A DNA stretch of 31,257 nt from an uncultured Treponema sp. (lineage in GTDB: Bacteria > Spirochaetota > Spirochaetia > Treponematales > Treponemataceae). Of this stretch, positions 7,196 to 15,648 are shown one piece after another. Both the position numbers and the translations under genes were made by a program. Positions within the stretch are counted from its first letter, which is position 1. Each line of letters opens with the position of its first letter. Under the pieces are notes generated by a model. It did no database searches and was not told where the DNA came from. It saw nothing but the letters and a program-made list of their open reading frames with translations. The stretch lies in NCBI GenBank assembly GCA_937877515.1, contig CALFIX010000054.1:1-31257 (forward strand), in the 5' to 3' direction.

Positions 7196-8344
7196 ATGGC
7201 AGATTTTATATTTAAAATTTCTCCAAACATCGTGCTTGGTTCTTATACTACAACTCGTCTTGGACAACTTTCAGAAAGCTATGGCACAAAATTTATGATT
7301 ATCACAGACCCAATTCTTAAAGAATCTGGCACTCAGGAAAAAATTACTCAGTCCCTTACAGAACGAAAAATTGACTTCTTTACATTTGATGACATTCCTG
7401 TTGTTGCAGATAGTCAAACTGTAGATAAAGCTTTAAAGCTTGCACGCGATGCCCATGTTCACGGCATAATTGCTGCAGGAGGAGCAAAAACTTTAAATAT
7501 TGCAAAAGCAGTTGCTTCTCTTTACCATGAAGCACACGATTTATACAGTTTTATAGACGGTTCACGTCCTACATGTGCACCGCTCCCGCTCATTTGCGTT
7601 CCTACAACAATAAGGGACTCTTTTTTGTTTACAGATTTAGCTCCAATAGTTGACGCAAGAAGCTCTAAAGCAAAGCTCATTCATACTCAGAACGGGCTTT
7701 GCCGTTTAGCATTATGGGATCCAAATCTAGAGGTAACGCTTACAGACAAGCAGCAGTCCAGCATGAATATAGAAGCATTATGCATTGCAACAGAGGCCTA
7801 TCTTAGTCAAAAGTCAACCTTCTTTAGCGACATGGTCGTAGAAAAAGCCGTTCAACTTTTAAGCTATGCGTTAGACGGTTCTCCTACCCTTACAGTTACA
7901 ACCCCTCCGGAAGTGCTCTTAGCACAAGGCGGCTGTATGGCTTCTTTAGGTTCTGCAAGTTCTTCTTTGGGAGCAGCATCTTTACTTTCGCTAACAATAA
8001 ATTCTCGCTATAAAATTTCCCGCTCGCTTACCTCTGCAATACTTTTCCCATACATTATAGAAGATGGAGCAAAATACAGATTAGACAAGCTTGCTCGTCT
8101 TTCTAGAATTTTACGTGCAAGCCAGGAAAACTCCAGCGATGAAGAAGCTGTAAAGGCTCTTTCTGAATATGTCCGTGAACGCATTGCAAAAGCAAATCTT
8201 CCTGCCCGACTAAAAGACCTTGGTGTTACAATTGAACAGCTTTCTTTAGCCGCAGAAGATGCTGGCGAGTTAGAACTTATAAACACCTTAAGCCGCAGCA
8301 TGACATGTGACGACCTTTTTGATCTTATAAAGCAGGCTTACTAA
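7196..8344 (+). CDS. Iron-containing alcohol dehydrogenase/GldA-like protein lacking metal ligands
   Basis: A 382-residue protein with the overall plan of the Fe-ADH/glycerol dehydrogenase superfamily: N-terminal Rossmann-like part (residues 1-160) with IIAAGGAKTLNIAKAVAS at the nucleotide-binding turn, VPTT, and a helical C-terminal part. Key residues are missing. The GGGS-x-x-D turn reads GGAKTLN. GVDALTHAxE reads NIEALCIATE, so the first metal His is Ile and the Asp is Glu. The two later His positions (VHGMAH and PHG in FucO) fall in SLGAASLLS and KISRSLTS. It is probably a non-metal pseudoenzyme or has a new role. The start has GAAGGA with good spacing. It sits 2 nt before the SpoU-type gene, so the two form an operon. 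Confidence 0.72.
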   Translation: MADFIFKISPNIVLGSYTTTRLGQLSESYGTKFMIITDPILKESGTQEKITQSLTERKIDFFTFDDIPVVADSQTVDKALKLARDAHVHGIIAAGGAKTLNIAKAVASLYHEAHDLYSFIDGSRPTCAPLPLICVPTTIRDSFLFTDLAPIVDARSSKAKLIHTQNGLCRLALWDPNLEVTLTDKQQSSMNIEALCIATEAYLSQKSTFFSDMVVEKAVQLLSYALDGSPTLTVTTPPEVLLAQGGCMASLGSASSSLGAASLLSLTINSRYKISRSLTSAILFPYIIEDGAKYRLDKLARLSRILRASQENSSDEEAVKALSEYVRERIAKANLPARLKDLGVTIEQLSLAAEDAGELELINTLSRSMTCDDLFDLIKQAY

Positions 8345-8346
8345 AA

Positions 8347-9159
8347 ATGATTGAACCCGAAAAACTAAATGAGTTAAAAGCTGGACAAAAAAGACGCAAG
8401 CTGGCTCTTACTTTTGGAGAACTGGAACGCGACATCTTAGGCGTAGCAGAAAAAGGCACCGCATACAACTTTAAAAAACTTAGCAGAACCGAATACATTA
8501 AAGCTGTTACACAAGTTGTACTTTCTGACCCAAAGCTTTCTCAAAGCACGGCTCAAGAGCTGACAACACTTTTAAATTCTTCTTCAATAGACGAAAGAAG
8601 AATATGCAATACAGCCCGCAATGCACTTTTAGAAATTCTAGGAACATTTCCTGCTGAATGGGATTTAATTATTGCTCCTCATGCACAAGAAAAAATAAGT
8701 GTAGAAAAAAGAAATTTTTTTCCTGGGGTTTGCGTTTACGCAGAAGATATTCGCTCACCGTTTAATGTAGGCTCAATTTTTCGTACCGCAGAAGCCATGG
8801 GGTGCGAAAAAGTTTATATCTCACCAAATTGTACAAATCCAGAGCAGCCAAAAGCTATTCGAAGCGGAATGGGCTGCATAGAAACTCTTGGCTGGACACA
8901 ATGTGCATTAGATGAATTACCAAAAGATAAACCTGTCTTTGTTTTAGAAACAGGCGGAACACCACTTAATGAATTTAAGTTCCCCAAAGAAGGTATTGTT
9001 ATAATTGGGTCAGAAGAATTAGGTGTAAGCCCGGAGGCATTAAACAGAGCAGATTACGGAAGAGTTAGCATTCCTATGACAGGCTTAAAGGCTTCTCTTA
9101 ACGTTGGTGTTGCTTTTGGTATATTAATGCAGGCTTGGGTAAATGCCCTTTTTTCTTAA
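8347..9159 (+). CDS. TrmH/SpoU-family RNA 2'-O-methyltransferase
   Basis: A 270-residue SPOUT methyltransferase that adds a methyl group to an RNA ribose. The three signature blocks are present: motif 1 SPFN140VGSIFR146TAEAMG, motif 2 IIGSEELGVSPEAL (residues 219-232), and motif 3 SIPMTGLKASLNVGVAFGI (241-259), which together form the SAM-binding trefoil knot. An N-terminal extension of about 125 residues, mostly helical and basic, precedes the knot and probably binds RNA, though it is not recognisable as the usual L30e-like substrate domain. Whether the target is tRNA or rRNA cannot be told. It starts 2 nt after the ADH-like gene, without a Shine-Dalgarno, so translation is likely coupled. 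Confidence 0.88.
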   Translation: MIEPEKLNELKAGQKRRKLALTFGELERDILGVAEKGTAYNFKKLSRTEYIKAVTQVVLSDPKLSQSTAQELTTLLNSSSIDERRICNTARNALLEILGTFPAEWDLIIAPHAQEKISVEKRNFFPGVCVYAEDIRSPFNVGSIFRTAEAMGCEKVYISPNCTNPEQPKAIRSGMGCIETLGWTQCALDELPKDKPVFVLETGGTPLNEFKFPKEGIVIIGSEELGVSPEALNRADYGRVSIPMTGLKASLNVGVAFGILMQAWVNALFS

Positions 9160-9180
9160 AACATACCCTCAAGCCTATGC

Positions 9181-10701
9181 CTAAACGGCTATTGCAGCTC
9201 TACCCACCTCCGGTGCATACCCCTCTAAAGTATTACATATTTCTACAAGTTCTATTTCGTCTGTAATGTTATAGCGGTCTAAAACTTCCTGAGGGAACTG
9301 TTCATAAAAAAGGTCATGTTCAATGTAGTGCACAATAAAGTCTGCAAACTGAACAATTTGAACCATTTCGCAGTATGCTTCCGGAGCTTTTTCTGGCTCA
9401 TGATGAAAACTGATTATTGCTTTTACTTCTGGAGGAAAATTCCATTTTTCTGCAATAAAAGCTCCAACTTCTGTATGCCAGAATCCGGCAAAAAGCTTAC
9501 AAACTGTTTTTGTATTTAATTTTTTTTGAGAGCAGAATTCATCTAGCTTACTAAACAAAGACGGGTGCGGAGTGTCAAAAATTATCTTTGCTATGTCATG
9601 TAAAATGGCACCTAGATAAAGCTTATCTAAAAAATCTTCATCCGCTTTTTTACCACAAATATTTGTAGCAATATTCACAGCATAAAAAGCAACTCGCGCG
9701 CTGTGAGCCCACAGTTTTCTATTTTGTTCACTTTCTGGCAAAATATTATCTGCAGAAACACTTTGTAAAAAAAGCTGACTTCTAATCTGCTGTTTACCAC
9801 CATTTTTTAAGAGCTCAAGTATGTTGCTACAAGGTGCTTCTTCTTCTGTTTTTAATGCGCAGTTCTGCTTTAATAAATTTGCAACCATTGCAACATCGCT
9901 ACTAACAGCTTTAGAAACTTCGCTTAACTTTGTAGACGGATTTACTATTAATTTATTTAGAAATGTTATGTTATCTGCAAAATCCGGAATTAAATCTATA
10001 AGCGGTAAAAAATCTCTTAAAACTGATTTATAGTCATCTTTTGATAAAACACTAAATGGGAGAGTTACTCTTGTTATTGTTATACCGTTTTCAGAAATTA
10101 CTTCATAACTTTCTTCACTTAAACCGGCTCGTCGTAAGATAAGAATCATTATTACAAGACCTAAACCGGCGCCTTCTGTATCGTCTAAAAGCTGATCAAA
10201 ACCTTCCTCTACGGAATTATACATAAGAGAGCGGGAAAGCTTGTCATGTATACGTTTATATTCAAAAACTGTAAGCTCTACGTTATTATGCACTTCTATT
10301 TGAACTACATCGTCAAAGGCACGCATATAAACTTTTACATAAAGCCCCTGTTCTTTTTGCTTTTCCAGATAATATTGAATGCCGCTAATTGTGTCTTGCT
10401 TAAAATCTTTCATTCCCTGCTGATAGTCTGCAGCATCTTCTATGTTTAATTTTTTTTCTTCAAAATAGACGCGCTTTGTATTTGCTTTTTTTGCATTGTT
10501 TACAAGTTCTTTGAGACAGTAAGAAAGTCCGTCCACACAGTCACGATGGTCCAGCATAAGTAAAAATGCTTCTAATACTGCACTCATGTATTCTTCCATT
10601 TCGTGAGGAAGTTTATAGGTTGTGACTATAAGGGGAATTTTAGAATCTACGGCCATTCGAACCTTTGCCGTATCTATCTTAATCTTACGAATCTTTTCCA
10701 T
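9181..10701 (-). CDS. GHKL-ATPase-like plus HDOD domain regulatory protein
   Basis: A 506-residue two-domain protein. Residues ~55-215 resemble a GHKL (histidine-kinase-type) ATPase: N-box LKELVNNAKKA at 63-73 and G-box DDTEGAGLGLVIMILILRRAG at 173-193. A His-phosphoacceptor domain is not seen, so it may be a stand-alone ATPase switch. Residues ~235-500 are an HDOD/HD domain with H333, H368-D369 (LHDIAK), H409 and H433-H434, so the full HD metal set is present. There are no membrane segments. It is probably a cytoplasmic signalling protein; output unknown. It is transcribed divergently from the 10750 gene across only 48 nt and converges with the SpoU-type gene. The gap from the -10 to the start is 9 nt. 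Confidence 0.8.
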   Translation of the reverse strand: MEKIRKIKIDTAKVRMAVDSKIPLIVTTYKLPHEMEEYMSAVLEAFLLMLDHRDCVDGLSYCLKELVNNAKKANTKRVYFEEKKLNIEDAADYQQGMKDFKQDTISGIQYYLEKQKEQGLYVKVYMRAFDDVVQIEVHNNVELTVFEYKRIHDKLSRSLMYNSVEEGFDQLLDDTEGAGLGLVIMILILRRAGLSEESYEVISENGITITRVTLPFSVLSKDDYKSVLRDFLPLIDLIPDFADNITFLNKLIVNPSTKLSEVSKAVSSDVAMVANLLKQNCALKTEEEAPCSNILELLKNGGKQQIRSQLFLQSVSADNILPESEQNRKLWAHSARVAFYAVNIATNICGKKADEDFLDKLYLGAILHDIAKIIFDTPHPSLFSKLDEFCSQKKLNTKTVCKLFAGFWHTEVGAFIAEKWNFPPEVKAIISFHHEPEKAPEAYCEMVQIVQFADFIVHYIEHDLFYEQFPQEVLDRYNITDEIELVEICNTLEGYAPEVGRAAIAV

Positions 10702-10716
10702 CCAACTGTTATTATA
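10702..10716 (-). promoter_or_regulatory. Extended -10 promoter of the GHKL-HDOD gene
   Basis: On the minus strand TGCTATAAT (extended -10, with TATAAT at 10716-10711) ends 9 nt before ATG 10701, predicting a leader of about 3 nt or less. No good -35 is seen. Confidence 0.45.
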
Positions 10717-10737
10717 GCATAATTTTGCTTTTTACGC

Positions 10738-10749
10738 TAGAATTACGCC
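10738..10749 (+). promoter_or_regulatory. Probable leaderless promoter of the 10750 gene
   Basis: -10 TAGAAT at 10738-10743 is followed by 6 nt and then ATG 10750. The -35 at the 17-bp position (TAGCAT, 10715-10720) is weak and overlaps the -10 of the divergent promoter, so the two promoters may compete. Confidence 0.45.
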
Positions 10750-11802
10750 ATGACAGGTAAAACTTTAAGCGAACTTCTTATTCTTTTTTTATTATTTCTT
10801 TCCTGTTCCAGATTTATTTTTATTAAAAATGTAAAACAGGACTCTCTTTCTGTAGTGCCATTTTTTGCCTTTATTGTTTCCATTCTGAATTTTTTTGCTT
10901 TTGGGCTTAGTGCGGAACTTATTCTTGTAAGCATGCTTTCTTTTTTCGTAATGATTTGGAATGTAAGAGCTGTCTTAAGATTTTTTTCTAAGCTAGTCAT
11001 AGACCATTACAGTTTTCTTTTTATTTTTATTTCTTCTGTTAATCTTATTTTAGTTATCTTAACCGGTATTTTTGTATTCCACTTTAGTCCCAAACCATGC
11101 AATCTAAAAAAATATAACACTCAAGTAGAAACAATAAAATATACCGGAAACTTTAAAGATGGTTTTAAAGTAATAACAAATCCTCTCCAAAAAAATACAG
11201 CCTTACTTTATAAATACACAAATTCTCTTATGGACTATTCAACCAATCAGAATAAAATTATTCTTTTTATTCCACCCAAAACCGCTACACAAGAAATATA
11301 TCTTCCTTTTTTTGCAAAGCTTTCAAAAGATGGCTTTATTGTTTACTCCGCAGAATTTTATGACAGCGAAGAACGCTTATACGACTCTAACTATGATGCA
11401 AGATTTTTACGCCGTGCCAAAAGCTTAGCTGAACGCTTAAAAAGCCAGAAAAATTTTTCTGAACTTTTAAAAGCTAAACAAAACTATCTTTTTTCAGAAT
11501 TTGAAACACTTATAAAGCTTTCAGGCGTAACAGAAGAAGATGAAGTTTTTATAGTTACAGAAGAAGATCTTGCAGACATTCTTCCATCTGTCTATTCAAC
11601 TTACATAGACTTAATAGATGGTGGTTATGACCTAGCTACCGCTCACGCATACACCACTCGCGGCTATGGTCCTGTAGAAAACACAGACCCCTTTATTGCA
11701 TATCTTCTTAAACAAAAGAAAGACAATACCTTTTACATGTCTAGCCATATAGCTTTAGAAATGGAAAAGGCTTTGGAATCTTTTGTAGACGTTAAAGATT
11801 AA
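10750..11802 (+). CDS. Membrane protein with degenerate alpha/beta-hydrolase-like tail, unknown
   Basis: A 350-residue protein I cannot assign to a family. The N-terminal ~115 residues contain about four hydrophobic segments (around 7-24, 36-54, 58-80 and 88-114), placing it in the inner membrane. The remaining ~235 residues are soluble. The stretch KIILFIPPKTATQEIYLPFFAKLSKDGFIVYSAEF has the strand-turn-helix look of the start of an alpha/beta-hydrolase fold, but I see no GxSxG nucleophile elbow, so enzyme activity is doubtful. The gene ends 18 nt before lspA, yet lspA has its own promoter inside the 3' end of this gene. Its own mRNA is predicted to be leaderless. Confidence 0.6.
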   Translation: MTGKTLSELLILFLLFLSCSRFIFIKNVKQDSLSVVPFFAFIVSILNFFAFGLSAELILVSMLSFFVMIWNVRAVLRFFSKLVIDHYSFLFIFISSVNLILVILTGIFVFHFSPKPCNLKKYNTQVETIKYTGNFKDGFKVITNPLQKNTALLYKYTNSLMDYSTNQNKIILFIPPKTATQEIYLPFFAKLSKDGFIVYSAEFYDSEERLYDSNYDARFLRRAKSLAERLKSQKNFSELLKAKQNYLFSEFETLIKLSGVTEEDEVFIVTEEDLADILPSVYSTYIDLIDGGYDLATAHAYTTRGYGPVENTDPFIAYLLKQKKDNTFYMSSHIALEMEKALESFVDVKD

Positions 11803-11820
11803 GTTTAGTATACTGTACAC
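11786..11820 (+). promoter_or_regulatory. Leaderless promoter of lspA
   Basis: -35 TAGACG at 11786-11791 (inside the end of the upstream gene), 17-bp spacer, -10 TATACT at 11809-11814, then 6 nt to ATG 11821. No Shine-Dalgarno is present. Confidence 0.6.
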
Positions 11821-12387
11821 ATGAGTAAACAAAGTTTAAAAGATAAATTAATACCAATTTCACTTTCTGCAATAGTTATTTTACTTGACCAAATAACAAA
11901 GGCTCTTGTTGTAAAATTTATTCCACGCCTTACATTCTTTAACGATGATGGAATTATAGAAATCTTTGGAAAATACTTACGCCTTATACACGTACGCAAT
12001 AAGGCTGTTGCTTTTAGCATGGGTTCTTCTTTACCAGACAATGCACGTGCTTTACTTTTCGCACTTTTACCACTTTTAGTAATTATTGCAGTTTATGTAA
12101 TTTATTTTCGTAATAATGATTTTACAAAATTACAGCGCTGGGCAATCTGTGGCATTTTAGGTGGCGGACTCGGAAACCTAATAGACCGCTTTTTTAGACC
12201 AGACGGAGTTGTAGACTTTATAGACTGCTACTTCTTTGGACTTTTTGGAATGGAACGCTGGCCTACATTTAACGTAGCTGATTCTGCAGTTGTAGTATGC
12301 GGTATTATTTTTATAATTTCGTTTATTGTGCAGATTGTAGATGACAGTAAAAAAAGTAATGCTATAAAGAACGAAACTAATGAATAA
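11821..12387 (+). CDS. lspA: Lipoprotein signal peptidase II
   Basis: A 188-residue inner-membrane aspartic protease that removes the signal peptide of diacylglyceryl-modified prolipoproteins. Four hydrophobic segments are visible. Conserved blocks: LLDQITKALV (22-30), HVRNKAVAFS (57-66), GGGLGNLID122RF and FNVAD154SAVV. D122 and D154 correspond to the catalytic aspartate pair. A short insertion (YFFGLFGMERWP) sits between the DFID block and FNVAD. It is the processing enzyme for the M30-like lipoprotein in this window, among others. The start codon lies 6 nt after the -10 box, predicting a leaderless message. The last 8 nt overlap the start of the next gene. Confidence 0.95.
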   Translation: MSKQSLKDKLIPISLSAIVILLDQITKALVVKFIPRLTFFNDDGIIEIFGKYLRLIHVRNKAVAFSMGSSLPDNARALLFALLPLLVIIAVYVIYFRNNDFTKLQRWAICGILGGGLGNLIDRFFRPDGVVDFIDCYFFGLFGMERWPTFNVADSAVVVCGIIFIISFIVQIVDDSKKSNAIKNETNE

Positions 12388-12820
12388 AAAAACATTCACT
12401 GCACTTTTTATTTTAATTTCTACACTGGCAAATTTGCTTTTAAACTTTTTAGTAATTGCTCTTCTTGCCGTTATAAGCTGTTCTGTACTTGGTCATGTCC
12501 TGCATGTACAGAATGGCGGAGTTTATGCCTTTACACTTTTAGCCTGCTTTGTTATAGGTCTCTTAATAAGCTTTATAATTTACACACGTCTTTCTAATAA
12601 AATTATTATAAAATTCAAAATGGAACAAAAATTTGACGAAAGATGGCGTGGAAGAGCTGGCGAAGGTTTTAGAAGGAGAAAAAACTATTCAGAAGAACCT
12701 TCATATACGTCTACAGAAACACCTGGCGAAGAAACTACCCGCAAAACAAATATGCCTTCCTCTGTAAGTCTAAGCGAAGAAGAAAAAGAAGAAGCCCGTC
12801 GTTGGGGCGACGAAGTATAA
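12380..12820 (+). CDS. Small two-helix membrane protein with charged tail, unknown
   Basis: A 146-residue protein not recognised as any family. Two hydrophobic segments (about residues 7-36 and 47-68) form a membrane hairpin, followed by a basic patch and a Glu/Arg/Thr-rich, probably disordered cytoplasmic tail ending in SLSEEEKEEARRWGDEV. ATG 12380 overlaps the last 8 nt of lspA, so it is translationally coupled and may serve the same envelope context. It converges with nrdG, leaving one nucleotide between the two stop codons. Confidence 0.65.
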   Translation: MNKKTFTALFILISTLANLLLNFLVIALLAVISCSVLGHVLHVQNGGVYAFTLLACFVIGLLISFIIYTRLSNKIIIKFKMEQKFDERWRGRAGEGFRRRKNYSEEPSYTSTETPGEETTRKTNMPSSVSLSEEEKEEARRWGDEV

Positions 12821-12821
12821 T

Positions 12822-13316
12822 CTATTTTATAAAAGGTCCTTTTATAATACGCTGATTTTTGCTGCCTCTAAACTGAAGACTTAAATCTTTTTGTTCTAAT
12901 ATGAACGGTCCATCAACTAAAGTATCTATACATTTAAGCATACGGTCTGTAAACTCTGTGCGCTTTTTTCCGTCCTGTGGAATTAAATCTACATCACTTA
13001 CATAACCTGTATAACACCATATTGTTTTTTTAGGATAAGTTTCTCTTACCCGCTCAAGAAATGGCGCTAAAACAGCCTGATTTTCTGGCTCAAAGGGTTC
13101 GCCACCAAGCACTGTAAGCCCTTCAATAAATTCTGGGGAAAGGGCACTTATAACTTCATCTTCTGTTTCTTTTGTAAATGGTTTACCGTAAAAAAAATCC
13201 CATGTACAGGCATTAAAGCAGCCCGGACAGTGAATACGGCATCCGCTTACAAATAAGCTTACGCGTACTCCTTCTCCGTTTGCAATGTCTATTTTTTTTA
13301 TTTCGCCATAGTTCAT
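12822..13316 (-). CDS. nrdG: Anaerobic ribonucleotide reductase activase NrdG
   Basis: A 164-residue radical SAM enzyme that generates the glycyl radical on NrdD. The [4Fe-4S]-binding motif C26RIHC30PGC33 is intact (CX3CX2C), and the GGEPFEPENQ block follows at the SAM-binding strand. MNYGEIKKIDIANGEGVRVSLFVSGC is the typical family N-terminus, supporting this start. It lies 16 nt downstream of nrdD on the same strand, the standard nrdDG order, with no obvious Shine-Dalgarno. Being oxygen-sensitive, the pair implies anaerobic growth. Confidence 0.95.
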   Translation of the reverse strand: MNYGEIKKIDIANGEGVRVSLFVSGCRIHCPGCFNACTWDFFYGKPFTKETEDEVISALSPEFIEGLTVLGGEPFEPENQAVLAPFLERVRETYPKKTIWCYTGYVSDVDLIPQDGKKRTEFTDRMLKCIDTLVDGPFILEQKDLSLQFRGSKNQRIIKGPFIK

Positions 13317-13332
13317 ATTTATAAATGTTTCT

Positions 13333-15513
13333 TTACAGGTGTAAGACTCTCTCTTTTATTTCTTGAGTGCGTCCCTGGTTCCAGTACTGAGTACCAATGT
13401 AACCGCAGGTACGACGGGCAACATTCATTGTTGTCTGGTCTGTGTTACCGCAATTAGGACACCTCCAGATAAGCTTTTTGTCCTCGTCTTCTACAATTTC
13501 AATTTCGCCAGTGTATTCGCACTTTTGGCAGAAGTCACTCTTTGTGTTTAATTCAGCATACATTATGTTGTTGTAAATATGCTTTAAGAGCGTCATAACA
13601 GCAGGAATGTTATTTTCCATGTGAGGAACTTCTACATAACTAATTGCTCCACCCGGGCTTAACTCCTGGAACTGAGACTCAAACGTTAACTTACTGAACG
13701 CATCAATTTTTTCTGTTACGTTTACGTGGTAACTGTTTGTAATATAGTTTTTATCTGTTACGCCTTCTATAACACCAAAACGCTTTTTTAAGCACTTAGC
13801 AAACTTATATGTTGTGCTTTCTAGCGGTGTTCCGTAAATGGAATAGTCTATGTGTTCTGCTTTCTTCCACTTTTGAGTCGCATCATTTAATGCGTGCATT
13901 ATGCGAAGAGCAAAAGGTGTTACACTCGGGTCTGTATGACTTTTTCCTGTCATGTAACGAACACATTCACAAAGTCCTGCGTATCCTAGACTGATTGTTG
14001 AGTATCCGTTATACAAAAGGTCATCTATAACCTCTCCCTTCTTTAAGCGAGCAAGGGCACCGTTCTGCCAGAGGATTGGAGCGGCATCACTTTTTGTTCC
14101 AAGGAGATGTTCATGACGGAGACGAAGTGCCCTGTGGCAAAGATCTAAGCGTTCTTCCAGAATCTGCCAGAACTTATCTTCATCGCGGAAAGACGAACAG
14201 GCAACGTCTACTAAGTTTATTGTAACAACACCCTGATTAAAGCGGCCATAATACTTTGGTTTACCGGTTGTAGGCTCTACGTAAGGAGTTAAAAATGAAC
14301 GGCATCCCATGCATGGGTAACAGTTGCCGTTACCGTTTGCATCTACCTTTAACTCAAACATTTTCTTTTCGCTTATGTAGTCTGGAACCATGCGTTTTGC
14401 TGTACACTTTGCGGCAAGCTCCGTAAGGTAGTAGTACTTGCTTCCTTCTTCAATGTTATCCGGTTCAAGTACATAAATAAGTTTTGGGAATGCTGGCGTT
14501 ATCCATGCGCCTTTTTCGTTTTTAACACCTTGAGTTCTCTGCTTTAAAACTTCTTCAATTATGAGGGCAAGGTCGGCTTTTTCCTGTTCGTTTTTTGCTT
14601 CGTTTAAGTACATGAAAACTGTAACAAAAGGAGCCTGACCGTTTGTTGTCATAAGGGTGATTACCTGATACTGAATGGTTTGTACACCGCGGGTAATCTC
14701 ATTTTTAAGCTGACGGTTTACCAATAGCTCAAACTGTTCATCTGTAAGGGAAAGATTTGCCGCTTCTGCAGTTTCGCGAACTTCCTTGCGGATTTTCTGA
14801 CGGCTTACTTCTACAAAAGGTGCCAAATGCGTTAAAGAAATGCTCTGTCCGCCATACTGACTGGAAGCAACTTGTGCAATTATCTGAGTTGCTATGTTAC
14901 AGGCTGTACTAAAAGAATGAGGCCTGTCAATTTTTGTTCCGCTGATAACAGTTCCGTTTTGAAGCATGTCCTCTAAATTTACGAGGTCGCAGTTATGCAT
15001 GTGCTGAGCAAAATAGTCTGCGTCATGAAAGTGTATGATTCCCTCGTCATGTGCAGTTGCAATATCTTCTGGTAAAAGAAAGCGTCGTGTTATGTCTTTA
15101 GAAACTTCTCCTGCCATGTAGTCACGCTGTACACTTACAACTGTAGGATTTTTGTTAGAGTTTTCCTGCTTTACTTCTTCGTTTGATTCTTCCAGGAGAG
15201 AAAGAATTTGCTTATCTGTAGTGTTTGACTGGCGTTTTAATTCCTGAACATGGCGGTACTTAATGTATTTTTTTGCAACTTCATAAGCACCGTGCTGCAT
15301 TATGCCGGTTTCTACAAGATCCTGAATATTTTCTACATTAAGTGCATGACCTTCGCGGGCACATTCTATTTCTATATCATCAGCGATAGATTCTATTTGC
15401 TTTTCAGTAAGTCTGTCGCGTTCAGTTACAGTGTTGTTTGCTTTTCCTATAGCAATAACAATCTTTTGGCGGTCAAAGACAACTTCTTCTCCGCTACGCT
15501 TGATGATTTTCAT
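13333..15513 (-). CDS. nrdD: Anaerobic (class III) ribonucleoside-triphosphate reductase NrdD
   Basis: A 726-residue enzyme that reduces ribonucleoside triphosphates to deoxy forms using a glycyl radical. The N-terminal ~90 residues are an ATP-cone allosteric domain (MKIIKRSGEEVVFDRQKI). The catalytic barrel follows, with HIHD-like region IIHFHDADYF and the NCYPCMGCRSFLTPY block carrying active-site cysteines. The C-terminal zinc site is C662-x2-C665 and C685-x2-C688. The radical loop RTCG704YIGTQYWNQGR carries the glycyl residue G704. AGAAGGG precedes the start with good spacing. Tandem NrdR boxes overlap its promoter. Confidence 0.96.
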   Translation of the reverse strand: MKIIKRSGEEVVFDRQKIVIAIGKANNTVTERDRLTEKQIESIADDIEIECAREGHALNVENIQDLVETGIMQHGAYEVAKKYIKYRHVQELKRQSNTTDKQILSLLEESNEEVKQENSNKNPTVVSVQRDYMAGEVSKDITRRFLLPEDIATAHDEGIIHFHDADYFAQHMHNCDLVNLEDMLQNGTVISGTKIDRPHSFSTACNIATQIIAQVASSQYGGQSISLTHLAPFVEVSRQKIRKEVRETAEAANLSLTDEQFELLVNRQLKNEITRGVQTIQYQVITLMTTNGQAPFVTVFMYLNEAKNEQEKADLALIIEEVLKQRTQGVKNEKGAWITPAFPKLIYVLEPDNIEEGSKYYYLTELAAKCTAKRMVPDYISEKKMFELKVDANGNGNCYPCMGCRSFLTPYVEPTTGKPKYYGRFNQGVVTINLVDVACSSFRDEDKFWQILEERLDLCHRALRLRHEHLLGTKSDAAPILWQNGALARLKKGEVIDDLLYNGYSTISLGYAGLCECVRYMTGKSHTDPSVTPFALRIMHALNDATQKWKKAEHIDYSIYGTPLESTTYKFAKCLKKRFGVIEGVTDKNYITNSYHVNVTEKIDAFSKLTFESQFQELSPGGAISYVEVPHMENNIPAVMTLLKHIYNNIMYAELNTKSDFCQKCEYTGEIEIVEDEDKKLIWRCPNCGNTDQTTMNVARRTCGYIGTQYWNQGRTQEIKERVLHL

Positions 15514-15591
15514 TTTTCCCTTCTTTTTAAAATATAAAGCTTTACTTTTTAAGTCTTAATACTTTTTACGTTTATTTTATAAGCTGTTAAA

Positions 15592-15648
15592 GCCCTATAT
15601 ATAGCGTTTAAGTACTGTCAGTCTACTAGGGATAGCGGTTAAAGTCAA
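15592..15648 (-). promoter_or_regulatory. nrdDG promoter with tandem NrdR boxes
   Basis: Two NrdR-box-like palindromes, core CTATATATAG at 15595-15604 and CTAGGGATAG at 15626-15635, have centres exactly 31 bp apart, about three helical turns, as expected for NrdR tandem sites. On the minus strand a -35 TTGACT (15648-15643), a 17-bp spacer and a -10 TAGACT (15625-15620) surround box 2, and box 1 lies just downstream. NrdR bound to dATP would block this promoter. No nrdR gene lies in the window. Confidence 0.7.

Noticed and set aside
12827..12847. Perfect palindrome TTATAAAAGG-T-CCTTTTATAA at the nrdG 3' end
   Set aside because: It lies in the last nrdG codons (KGPFIK), has a one-nucleotide centre and no T-tract. 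It could help bidirectional termination between the convergent genes, but coding constraint explains it well enough.
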